From NCBI GenBank assembly GCA_963725035.1, contig CAVRWX010000002.1, positions 1-64,000 of the forward strand: DNA of 64,000 bases. The letters run 5' to 3'. This document shows positions 17,415-26,220 of the stretch, piece by piece. The notes beneath the pieces are model-generated. The model was not told the origin of the DNA. It did no database searches and worked only from the letters and a program-made list of their open reading frames with translations. Made by a program: the position numbers and the translations under genes. How positions within the stretch are numbered: position 1 is the stretch's first letter; every line of letters begins with the position of its first letter. This stretch comes from JALZKA01 sp963725035 (GTDB lineage: Bacteria; Actinomycetota; Thermoleophilia; Solirubrobacterales; 70-9).

Positions 17415-19070
17415 TCAGGATTCAACGGTCGCGAGCCCCGCCGGCTCGCGCCCCCGTGGATCCGGCGTAGACCCGGAAGCGCCGAGCGGCGCGCCCGGCA
17501 GGTCGCCGGCGATCCAGAACGCGAAGAGCGCGAAGAAGGAAGCCCCGAGAAACGCCCGCTTGAGCGCGTCGATCTGGACGTCCTCGTAGTGGTCGACGAC
17601 GGTTGTGACCTGATCGGAGTCCAGGCCGGCGTCGGTGGCGAGCTGCTCGGCGGTTTCGCTCGAGACCATTGGCACGCCCTGCTCGGTGCCGGTGACGATC
17701 GCCTCCTGCACGTCCGGCGGGATGGAGGTGTCCGCACGCACGGCGTCGTGGAGTCCGGTGGTGAGCCCGGCAAGGAGGATCGCGCCGATCAACGCCGTGC
17801 CGAGCGAGGAGCCGAGGCTCTGCGCAGCTCCCTGGAGGCCTCCCGCCTCTGACGCCTTGTCCTCGCCGACTGATGACATCACGACGTTTCCGAGTTGCGA
17901 GACGATCAGGCCGACGCCGCCGCCGAAGAACGCGAGCGAGATCGCAAGGGCCGCGCCGTTGAGGTCAGGATCGATCGTGGCCATCGTCCCCACCAGGCCC
18001 ACGAAGAGCAACAGGAGGCCGATCCGGACAATTCGCTTTGGCGAGACGCGATCGGCCGCGCGCGAACCGCCGATGGCGGCAATCATCATCGCGATCGAGA
18101 CTGGCAGTAGCTTGATCCCGGTCTCGAGCGTGTTGTCGCCGATCACGAGCTGGAGGTAGAGCGGCAGGACGAAGAACGTCCCCGCCATGAGGAGGTAGGA
18201 GGAGACGAACATCGTGAGGCCGCCGCGAAGCTGCGGTACCTCCAGCATTCCTGGGCGAAGAAGCGGCTTGCCTCCCCTCGCTTCCAGGCGCTGTTCCCAG
18301 CTGCGAAAGAGGCCGAGGAAGATGATGCCCGCCGCGACGATGAATGGCACGGCCGAGAGCCCAAAAGGCGTGATTTCCTCGCCACCGATTTCGAGGGCGC
18401 CGGTGGGCCGGAAGAGGCCCCATTCGCTGCTCTTCAGGATTCCGAACACTACGAGCCCCAGCCCGATCGCCGAAAGGCCTGCCCCGACGAGGTCGAGCTT
18501 CTCCCGTGCGACGGACGGCCCGGGCAGGATCCTGCGGATGCCGAAGATGAGGATCGCTGCCACGACCACGGTCTCGGCGGCGAAAACGATGCGCCAGGTC
18601 CAAACGGTCGTCACGAACCCGCCGATCAGCGGACCCGCTGCGACGCCGGCACCCGCGATGCCGCCGAGCAGGCCGTAAGCCATCGCGCGTTCCTTGCCCG
18701 AGTAGTTCGCCGCGGTCAGGGCGGCGATCGATGGGATCACCAGGCAGGCGCCGAGGCCTTCGATCAGCGACCAGCCGAAAAGCAGGACCTCGACGTTCGG
18801 GCTGATCGCGGTGATGAACGAGCCGGTCCCGTAGATGCCCAGGCCGATCGCGAAGATCTTCCGCCGCCCGTACATGTCGCCGAGCTTGGCGCCGGTCAGC
18901 ATGAACGCCGCCATCACGAGCGCGTACGCAGTGATCGCTAGCTGTACTTGCGGAACCGTCGTATCGAGGTCCGAGACCACCTCGGAGATGGAGACGTTCA
19001 TGACGGTGGTGTCCAGCACCATCACGAACTGGGCGGCGCCCAGGATCAGGATTGTCGCGCGGCTTTTCAT
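17415..19070 (-). CDS. DHA2-type MFS exporter
   Basis: The intact 551-residue protein has about 14 helices. The N-terminus VMVLDTTVMNVSISEVVSDL carries the DHA2 motif, then GAKLGDMYGRRKIFAIG (motif A) and PLIGGFVTTVWTWRIVF (motif C region). It probably exports drugs or lipophilic compounds by proton antiport. ATG at 19070. It is closely similar in layout to the frameshifted exporter at 12458-14034, suggesting paralogy. Confidence 0.9.
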   Translation of the reverse strand: MKSRATILILGAAQFVMVLDTTVMNVSISEVVSDLDTTVPQVQLAITAYALVMAAFMLTGAKLGDMYGRRKIFAIGLGIYGTGSFITAISPNVEVLLFGWSLIEGLGACLVIPSIAALTAANYSGKERAMAYGLLGGIAGAGVAAGPLIGGFVTTVWTWRIVFAAETVVVAAILIFGIRRILPGPSVAREKLDLVGAGLSAIGLGLVVFGILKSSEWGLFRPTGALEIGGEEITPFGLSAVPFIVAAGIIFLGLFRSWEQRLEARGGKPLLRPGMLEVPQLRGGLTMFVSSYLLMAGTFFVLPLYLQLVIGDNTLETGIKLLPVSIAMMIAAIGGSRAADRVSPKRIVRIGLLLLFVGLVGTMATIDPDLNGAALAISLAFFGGGVGLIVSQLGNVVMSSVGEDKASEAGGLQGAAQSLGSSLGTALIGAILLAGLTTGLHDAVRADTSIPPDVQEAIVTGTEQGVPMVSSETAEQLATDAGLDSDQVTTVVDHYEDVQIDALKRAFLGASFFALFAFWIAGDLPGAPLGASGSTPDPRGREPAGLATVES

Positions 19071-19107
19071 GCCCCCGCCGCCGAGCCTATGTGCTCACGC
19101 GCGCGCC

Positions 19108-19395
19108 TCAGGCAACGAAGTTATGGACCGAGTAGATCTCAGGGGGCGGCGCGTCGATACCCGCTTCCTGGATCGCCGGCATCAGCTTCTCCCCGAACGC
19201 CTGGAAGGCCTCCTCCGACTCCCAGACATCGACGACGCGCCAACCGCCGTCGTATGGCCCGGCGATGTGGCAGAGGATTCCCTCGACGGGCCAATCGCTG
19301 AGGCTGTCGAACGAGTCCTGGCCAAGGGCCTTGGCGATCTTGTCGTAGTCGCCCTGCGTGCCTCCAGGAATCTCGTGAACGATGCCGATGGCCAT
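19108..19395 (-). CDS. small antibiotic-biosynthesis-monooxygenase-like protein
   Basis: The 95-residue protein starts MAIGIVHEIPGGTQGDYDKI, with WRVVDVWESEEAFQAFGEKL in the centre. This layout is that of small dimeric alpha-beta-barrel (ABM-like) proteins. No catalytic residues can be assigned. A GAGGAG site lies before the ATG at 19395. Confidence 0.75.
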   Translation of the reverse strand: MAIGIVHEIPGGTQGDYDKIAKALGQDSFDSLSDWPVEGILCHIAGPYDGGWRVVDVWESEEAFQAFGEKLMPAIQEAGIDAPPPEIYSVHNFVA

Positions 19396-19442
19396 ACGGG
19401 TCTCCTCTCGGTTGGGTCATTCGGGACCTTACTCCCGATCGC

Positions 19443-20510
19443 CTAGGCAGCGGCAGCGGCTCGGGCAACCGAGGCGTGGTCGTAGCTGGTCGCGTTGCCC
19501 ATGCTCAACACGCCCACTCGGCGCTCTGGATAGATCCGCATCATGTTCCAGAAGCCTCCGCCGCCTCCAAGATGCTCAAGATGATCCGCCTTCTCCTTGG
19601 CGTCCTTGCCGCGCCGAAACCATCCGAACCCGACATCGAGCTTTCGCCCTGACGCCTGAACCGTCTGCATCTCCCGAACGCTTTCGTGCTTCAAGATGCG
19701 GACGCCTTCGGCCTCGCCGTCGTTGATGTGAATGGCCATGAAGCGCGCCGCGTCGCGCGCAGATCCGACCAGGCCGCCGTACGCCGGGCCGTCGACGAGA
19801 AACCGGTTGAAGGCGATGTAGCGCCCAGCGCCTTGCCCGATGATCCCCTTCGGAAGCATGAGCCGGAACAACGGGGTCATCGGACTGAGCCGCCGCTGGT
19901 AGCCGGTGGCAACGTCCTCACCCAGCGAGTCGTAGCCGAAAGCGGTGCGGGTCATCGAGAGGGGTTCAAGAATCTGGCTCCGCACGTAGTCCTCATAGGG
20001 CTCGCCTCCCGCAGCGCCAATCACTTCGCCGAGGACGATGTAGCCGAGATTCGAGTACACGGCCTTCGAACCCGCGGGGAATCGGAGTTTGCGGTGCCGA
20101 CCGAGTAGTTCCTTCGTGAAGTCGTGAGGTTCGCGGCCCCCGGATCCCGCGAGATGAACCCACCGCACCGGTACCGGATTGGCCAAGCCGGCGCTGTGGC
20201 TGAGCAGATGGCGGATTCGAACCTCGGGCCACCCGCTTCGCGGCTGCGGAAACTCCGGGACGAACCGTGTAACCGGGTCATCGAGGCCCAGCGCCCCGCG
20301 CTCGGCGAGCTGCATCACGGCGGTGGCCGTGACGATCTTGGTCATCGAAAACCACAGGTGAACCGTGTCAGGCGTGGTCACCGCACCGGTCTGAATGTCG
20401 GCCAGTCCTGCGCTGGCCGCCACGTCCGCCTCTTCTCCCCTGACTACGACAGCGGCGACGCCGGGCACCGACCGCGCGGTCAGACGGTCGAGTTCGGCCT
20501 GCAGCTCCAA
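19443..20510 (-). CDS. beta-lactamase-related serine hydrolase
   Basis: The 355-residue protein has the class C/penicillin-binding fold motifs: SMTK at about residue 55 (nucleophile Ser and Lys), YSN at about 152, and a C-terminal LGGGGGF in place of KTG/HxG. There is no obvious signal peptide, so it is probably cytoplasmic. Substrate unknown; members include esterases and D-aminopeptidases. The TTG at 20510 is the first start; no ATG fits better. A 41-codon frame ends just before it. Confidence 0.85.
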   Translation of the reverse strand: MELQAELDRLTARSVPGVAAVVVRGEEADVAASAGLADIQTGAVTTPDTVHLWFSMTKIVTATAVMQLAERGALGLDDPVTRFVPEFPQPRSGWPEVRIRHLLSHSAGLANPVPVRWVHLAGSGGREPHDFTKELLGRHRKLRFPAGSKAVYSNLGYIVLGEVIGAAGGEPYEDYVRSQILEPLSMTRTAFGYDSLGEDVATGYQRRLSPMTPLFRLMLPKGIIGQGAGRYIAFNRFLVDGPAYGGLVGSARDAARFMAIHINDGEAEGVRILKHESVREMQTVQASGRKLDVGFGWFRRGKDAKEKADHLEHLGGGGGFWNMMRIYPERRVGVLSMGNATSYDHASVARAAAAA

Positions 20511-20515
20511 CGCGG

Positions 20516-20641
20516 CTACCCCACTCGCCGATCGCGCGGCGTGATCAGCGCCGGCTGAACGGCGTCCTTCACCTGGCCGAGCTGGTCGCCAAGCAGGCTC
20601 GCCGCGTGGTCGATGCGCGGGTTGCGCTTCTCGGCGGCCAT
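20516..20641 (-). CDS. possible 41-residue leader-type peptide
   Basis: An ATG at 20641 opens a frame (MAAEKRNPRIDHAASLLGDQ...) ending in TAG 5 nt before the hydrolase start. Composition looks coding (charged, helical) and the spacing suggests coupling to the hydrolase. There is no homology that I recognise, and it may be spurious. Confidence 0.3.
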   Translation of the reverse strand: MAAEKRNPRIDHAASLLGDQLGQVKDAVQPALITPRDRRVG

Positions 20642-20710
20642 CGCGGGGAACCTACCCGGCGAAGCGACCGGGGTGTGAGATCACTCGCTTCCGTTAGCGT
20701 CGCGCGCCTC

Positions 20711-21349
20711 ATGCCACGACTTCGACAAGCCGTGCTGGCGGCACGGGATCTGGAGGAGACTGTCGCCGATCTCCGCGACAAGTTCGGTCTGGGCGAGCCC
20801 TATCGCGATCCCGCCGTTGCGTACTTCGGCCTGACGAACGCGGTGTTCGCGATCGGTGACACCTTCCTCGAGGTGATCTCGCCGGTCGGGACTGAGGCGG
20901 GAGCCCAAACGGCGCTGCGCCAGCTCGACCGGTCGGGCGGGGACATGTGCGGGTACATGGCGATGGTCCAGGTCGATGACGTCACCGCCGCCCGCGAGCG
21001 GGTGCGCGCCGCCAAGGTGCGCGAGGTGTTCGAGGTCGAGCTCGACGACATCGCCGAAGTGCACCTACATCCCGCCGACATGCGCGCGATCGTCGCGCTC
21101 TCCGAACCCCGACCGCCCGAATCGTGGCGCTGGGGTGGCGAGGGCTGGAGCGAGCGCTCCGTCCCTGGCGAAGTGACGGGTCTCACGGTCGCTGTCGCGC
21201 ACCCGGACGCGATGGCCGCCCGCTGGGAGAGCACCGCCGGCGGGCACATTCCCGGCTGCCGCTTCGAGGCGGACGAAAACTCGCCGGGGATCATCGAGAT
21301 CGAGCTTGAGATCAGCGGTGCTCGATTTGAGCTGAACCTGGTCTCCTAG
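20711..21349 (+). CDS. VOC (glyoxalase-fold) superfamily protein
   Basis: The 212-residue protein consists of two VOC-like halves. The first has RLRQAVLAARDLEETVADLR and FAIGDTFLEVISPV, with Glu as a possible metal ligand; the second is more degenerate and ends IIEIELEISGARFELNLV. It may be a dioxygenase- or binding-type VOC protein. ATG at 20711 follows a -10-like TAGCGT (20695-20700). The stop shares CTAG with the convergent hydrolase gene. Confidence 0.82.
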   Translation: MPRLRQAVLAARDLEETVADLRDKFGLGEPYRDPAVAYFGLTNAVFAIGDTFLEVISPVGTEAGAQTALRQLDRSGGDMCGYMAMVQVDDVTAARERVRAAKVREVFEVELDDIAEVHLHPADMRAIVALSEPRPPESWRWGGEGWSERSVPGEVTGLTVAVAHPDAMAARWESTAGGHIPGCRFEADENSPGIIEIELEISGARFELNLVS

Positions 21350-22179
21350 AGGCACTCATCGAGTGCGCGGAGGAACTCCTCGTGGCGCTCGAGATGAGGG
21401 CCATGCCCGCAGTCGTCGATCGGGTGAAGTGGCCATCCGAACTCGGCGCTCGCCCGCTCAGCGATCCGAACCCGCATCAGCCGGTCGCTGCGGCCCCAGA
21501 TCAATGAGACCGGGATGTCGATCTGCCGAAGCTGATCGGATCGAATCCGCCGCACTCCGATTCGCCGCAAGAGCTCCTGGGTCGCCTTGTCGACGCTCGG
21601 CCGAGCGGCCTGGTCCAGGTCGTATGCCTCAAGCGCATCCCAGCGATCGCCCCACGCGTTTCGGGCGCGTGCGGGATCGACCATCACCTGGCGCAGGAAT
21701 CGGTCGCGGCTCTCCGGCGTGGGACGCGCGCTAAGCCGCATAAGGGCGAGGATCACTCCAGGCGCTGGCCGAAACCGGCCGAGCGAGCTGGAGTTGACCA
21801 GGACGATGCCGCGCACGCGTTCGTTGCTCGCGATCGCCAGATGCGCCGCTAGCGCGCCGCCCAGCGAGTGCCCGACAACGAGTGGAGGCTCTTCGCAGGT
21901 CTGGGCGATCAGCTCGCTGAGCCACTCAACGGCCGCATCCGAGCCGCGCTTGCCGGGACCCGCGACCGACTCACCGAGGCCAGGCAGGTCCGGTACGACC
22001 ACACGATGGCGGCGCACGAGCCCAGGAATTATCAGTCCCCACTCGGGGCCAAAGGAGCCGACGCCGTGGAGAAGCACGATCGGCGGCCCTTCGCCCCCTT
22101 CGAGGAAAGCGGTATCGACTCCGGCCACGTTGGACCTTCGCTCATGGACCGGGAGCCCTGAGACGAGCGATTCCCTCAT
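21346..22179 (-). CDS. alpha/beta hydrolase
   Basis: The roughly 277-residue protein has the oxyanion-side HGVG motif (VLLHGVGSFG), the nucleophile elbow GHSLGG near residue 103, an acid in WGRSDRL, and the catalytic His in DCGHGPHLE. Substrate unknown. The start is ATG 22179 (or GTG 22182), 5-8 nt after a -10-like TAGCGT, so the mRNA is nearly leaderless. Confidence 0.85.
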   Translation of the reverse strand: MRESLVSGLPVHERRSNVAGVDTAFLEGGEGPPIVLLHGVGSFGPEWGLIIPGLVRRHRVVVPDLPGLGESVAGPGKRGSDAAVEWLSELIAQTCEEPPLVVGHSLGGALAAHLAIASNERVRGIVLVNSSSLGRFRPAPGVILALMRLSARPTPESRDRFLRQVMVDPARARNAWGDRWDALEAYDLDQAARPSVDKATQELLRRIGVRRIRSDQLRQIDIPVSLIWGRSDRLMRVRIAERASAEFGWPLHPIDDCGHGPHLERHEEFLRALDECL

Positions 22180-22236
22180 CACCAGGCACGCTAGTACAGC
22201 TGCCGGGCGGGGACGAACTGACCCTGACGATGAAGC

Positions 22237-23551
22237 TCAAGCGTAAGCCGATTGCTGAGAAGTACGGCGCTGAGATCGAGGCTCTGTACGCGCAGCTCTT
22301 ATCACGAGGATCACCGCCGCGATGAAGAGCACAAGTCCCGCTTGGCCAAAGGGAACAACGTGCCAGGCAGTGGGAACGGCTGAGAGCACGAGAAGGATCG
22401 GCACGGCCAGCGGAACCTCCCTCTGCCGGACTAGAGCGATCCCTGCTGCACACAGGGCAACTACCCAAGCCCCCGTGCCGACCATCTCGAAAACGCTCAC
22501 CAGGCCGTTGTCGGTGAAGGCTTCCACCAGCGCTGCCCCGGCGGCCTGATCGGCCCCTTCGAGCTGGTTGACCTGGTCGACGAGCACACCGGTCCCGATG
22601 CCGATCAGCACCTCCCAGGCCATGTAGAGGATCGCGAAGACCCCGACCGCGGCTCGGCTGACGGTCGCCGCCGTGCCCCTGACGCCGCGCAGCATCAGGA
22701 GAACGACGCCGGCCATCAACGGCACGAACACCAAGGTCGCAAGATGCACCGTCAGCCAGGCGGTCACCTGGTCGCTGACGATGGGATAGAAATCTTCACC
22801 CTCACCGGTCGGGTGCAGAAGCAGGAAGAGCGCCCAGCACAAGGGAACGCCGATGAGGAAGGCTCGCTCGTAGGGGTCGAAACCGCGGCTCGTTGAGCCG
22901 AGCGCGTGATCGTCTCGCGCGATCGCCGGCTGGCCGGCCTCCGAACGCACGAGAATGATCACCGTGGCCGCAAAGAGAGCGAGCCCCGTGGGTCCCAGCG
23001 GAGGGGGATGGGCGCTGATCAGGAACGCGGCCAAACCCATGAGCCCAGGGCGTCCATCTTGGCGCGCCCGCCTCTCGGAGAGCAACGCCGGTGGCGATCA
23101 TTGCGACCAGAAGCGCAGCGGTCCCGATCAGCCCGAGGATGCCGAGATCGCGAACGAGGGGGGTCTCCGCGAAGTCCTGAATCAAGCTTGCGCCGAGGTC
23201 CTGGTCTCCATCGGGCATCGCGGCAACCTGATTCGTGAGGATCCCGTTCGCGATCCCTTGCAGGGCCTCCCACGCCACGTAGAAAACGACGAAGACCGGC
23301 AGAGCCGCACGGCCGATGCGAGCCGCAGGAGTCTCGATTCCTCGCGAGAGCAGCCAGATAGCGAGGGCCAGCAACGGAATGAAGATCATCATCCCGACAT
23401 GCACGATGATCATTCGCGTTCCGTCGCCTTCCAAGGAGGCGTAGACCTGGGACGCGTCGCCACCCGGGTGGAAGAGGAGAAGGATCGCCCAGGCAATAGG
23501 TACGCCGACGACAAAGGCAACCTCGGACCGGCTCAAGCGCAGCGGATTCAT
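22237..23551 (-). CDS. tandem-duplicated membrane protein (one frameshift)
   Basis: The N-terminal part (23090-23551) and C-terminal part (22237-23085) lie in different frames, joined near 23086 by one extra base; the repaired product is about 437 residues. Each half is a six-helix unit with the same landmarks: EVAFVVGVPIAWAILLLFHP against ERAFLIGVPLCWALFLLLHP, and VAWEALQGIANGILTNQV against MAWEVLIGIGTGVLVDQV. So it is an internal duplication. Function unknown. Confidence 0.75.
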
Positions 23552-23688
23552 TCAGCCGTCCTCTCCTTGGAATGGCTTGCGTCCGAGTTCGACACTACAC
23601 CCGGGAGGTCGCGCCCGCCGCCGCGCGTTCCTGGTTATCCCAGGAAATCGGGAAGCGATGCTGCGTTGTCGCGGCTAGATTGCCGGGC

Positions 23689-24477
23689 GTGGAGGTTCTC
23701 CAAACGAACGGCCTCGAGATCGCGTATCAGCGCGCCGGCCGAGGGCCGCTCTTGGTGTTTGCCCACGGCGCTGCCGGAGACAGCCGTACGTGGCGGCCCC
23801 AACTAGACGCTCTTGCCGACGAGTTCACCGTTGTCGCCTGGGACGAGCCAGGCGCGGGGCGCTCCACAGGCGTTCCTACCGACTTTGGACTGGCGGACTA
23901 CGCGAGCTGTCTCAGCACGCTGGTCGAGTCACTGGAGCTCGGCCCGGCGCATCTCGCCGGCCTCTCGTGGGGCGGCACCGTCGTCCAAGAGGTCTACCGG
24001 CAGCGGCCGGAGCTGGCCAGCACACTCATCCTCGCCGGCTCGTATGCCGGCTGGAAGGGCTCGCTTCCGGCGGCAGAGGTCGAAGCGCGGCTGGCGGGCC
24101 TGCGACGGATGCTCGCCGCAACGGATGAGGAGTTCGACCCAACGCTCCCCGGCCTCTTCGCCGGTGAGCCGCCGGCCGAGTTCGTCCCACTCCTGGAGGA
24201 GGTTGCCGCGGCGGTTCGCCCGCGGAACCTCGAGATTCAGCTCCTTGTGATGGCCGAGGCCGATCAGCGCGATCTCCTGCCGCTGATCGCGGTACCCACG
24301 CTCTTGGTGTGGGGCGAGCTCGACGCTCGCTCCACGCTGGAGGTATTGCGCCAGTTCGAGGATGCGATCCCGGACTCAGAAAGCGTCGTGATCGCAGACT
24401 GCGGACACGTGAGCAACCTCGAGCGACCGCACGAGTTCAACGTTGCAGTGCGCGCGTTCTGCCGCGCGCACTCCTAG
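23689..24477 (+). CDS. alpha/beta hydrolase
   Basis: The 262-residue protein has FAHGAAGDS, the nucleophile motif GLSWGG near residue 94, an acid in WGELDARS and the catalytic His in CGHVSN. The GTG at 23689 is chosen because a perfect leaderless promoter (TAGATT at 23676-23681, 7 nt spacing) precedes it; a long open frame upstream has no coding character. The stop shares CTAG with the convergent acyl-CoA dehydrogenase gene. Confidence 0.85.
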   Translation: MEVLQTNGLEIAYQRAGRGPLLVFAHGAAGDSRTWRPQLDALADEFTVVAWDEPGAGRSTGVPTDFGLADYASCLSTLVESLELGPAHLAGLSWGGTVVQEVYRQRPELASTLILAGSYAGWKGSLPAAEVEARLAGLRRMLAATDEEFDPTLPGLFAGEPPAEFVPLLEEVAAAVRPRNLEIQLLVMAEADQRDLLPLIAVPTLLVWGELDARSTLEVLRQFEDAIPDSESVVIADCGHVSNLERPHEFNVAVRAFCRAHS

Positions 24478-26208
24478 GTCGGCTGATACGCCCCCGCGAG
24501 AGCGCGGACCTCGGCGTAGATCCGGTCCTCGCGCTCAGGGTCGATCACGGGCTTGCGGATCGAGTCAACCACCCACTGCTGCTGCTCGGCAGTCGAGGAC
24601 GACTTGCCGTGAAGATCGAGGGCGAGCCTCGAGAAGTCCCGCACCAGCCACTCGAAGACCAGGTCGACAACGTCCGCAGGCGTCCCTTCGAGCTCTGCCT
24701 CCTCGAGGATCAGCTGTCCGTAGGGGATGAGGGTGAAGACCTGGGCCAAGCGCCTGCTGGAAGTCCAGGTCCTCGGTCATCTGCTCGGGGGTCAGCGGGG
24801 CTTCATTCACCATTGCGACGAGCCGCTCGGCCTGCTCACGGAACAGCGCGACGTTGGGCACCTCTCCGAAGGTGTCGAAAGCGGGGCGCCAGTTGGCGAA
24901 GGTGATTCCGCTGAGCCCGCGCGTCGGGCCCTGGGCGAAGAGAAACGCATCGTCGTCCGGGTCGCGCCTGACCGGGACCGGGTCGAACTCAGTGGTGCCG
25001 AAGAGGTAGCCCGGCAGGAACTTGAGCGCGAGCGCCAGGTTCACGTGCACGGTGCCCTCCAGCTTGGGGAGGCCGCCAATGATGTTCTTGGCGCTCTCGA
25101 AGTAGGAGTCGCGCTCGAAGCCCTTCGCCGAGATGACCTCGCCCAGAAGGCTCACGATTCGCTCACCCTCCATCGTCACCTGCATCTTGTTGATGGGGGT
25201 GAAGAGGAGATAGCGGCGGTCCTCCCGCGACGCGGAGCGCACGTAGTCGACCGCTCGCGCGCCGTAGAGCTTGGTCGCGAGAAGGCGGGCGTATGCCTCC
25301 GAGAGGATTCGCCTGACCTGTCCGAACTCGGTCACGCGCTTGCCGAAGAGCACGCGCCCCTCAGCCTGCGTGACGGTTTCATAGAAGCAGTGCTCGGCCA
25401 TGCCGATCGCGCAGAAGCCCAGGTTGAACTTGCCGACGTTGATGGTGTTGAGCGCGGCCTCGAATGCCTCGTTGCCCGTGTGGAGGACGTCCTCCGGGCG
25501 CACGGGGTAATCCTCGAGGTCGAAGGCGCTCACGTACATCTGGCCGTAGACCACGTTCTTTCGCAGGAGGTAGGCGGGATGCGAGCTGTCCGCGGCGAAG
25601 AACACGTACCCGTCCGGCCCAACGACGTCCGCGCGCCGGCCGAAGACGGAGACCATCCCCGCCAGGTTGCCGTTGCCGATGTAGTACTTGCCGCCGCTTG
25701 CTGAGAAGCCGCCCTCGCCATCGGGGGTGAGGACCATGTCGGTCGAGTAGATGTCGGCGCCGTGGTCCTGCTCGGAGAGGCCGAACGCGAAGATCGCGCC
25801 TTCCTCGAGGAGCTTGGCCGCACGCTGGCGGGCGGCGTCGTTGTCCGACTGCCAGATCGGCCCGAGCCCCAGGATCGTGACCTGCCACGCGTACCAGTAG
25901 GGCAGTCCGTAGAAGCCCAGGATCTCGTTGAAGACGGCGTTGCGGGCGGTGTCCCAGCGCTTGTCCGGATCGCCTCCTCCGTCGCGCTCGGGCGTGAGCA
26001 GGATCGCGAAGGCGCGCTCGCCAGCGAGGAACTCGATGAAGTCCCCGTACCACTCGTCCTTTCGGACTTCCTCGGCGATCTGCGCCTGTCCCTTCGCCTC
26101 GAACCAGTCGATCGTCGCGCGGAAGAGGCGCTGGGTCGCCGGATCGAACTCGGCGGCGTCGAATGTCGTGGGATTGAAGAGGCGTGGGGTGAGGGTCGCA
26201 GTGGTCAT
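24474..26208 (-). CDS. acyl-CoA dehydrogenase (one frameshift)
   Basis: The main frame (about 480 residues) and a 91-residue C-terminal frame join near 24749, where GCGCTTGGCC carries one extra base. The protein of about 578 residues has acyl-CoA dehydrogenase features: FGLSEQDHGADIYSTDMVLT for the substrate/FAD loop, GKYYIGNGNLAGMVSVFGR, and the helical C-terminal half with FAQGPTRGLSG. It probably oxidises an acyl-CoA using FAD. The break is likely a sequencing indel. Confidence 0.85.
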
Positions 26209-26220
26209 GGCCCTGGCAGG

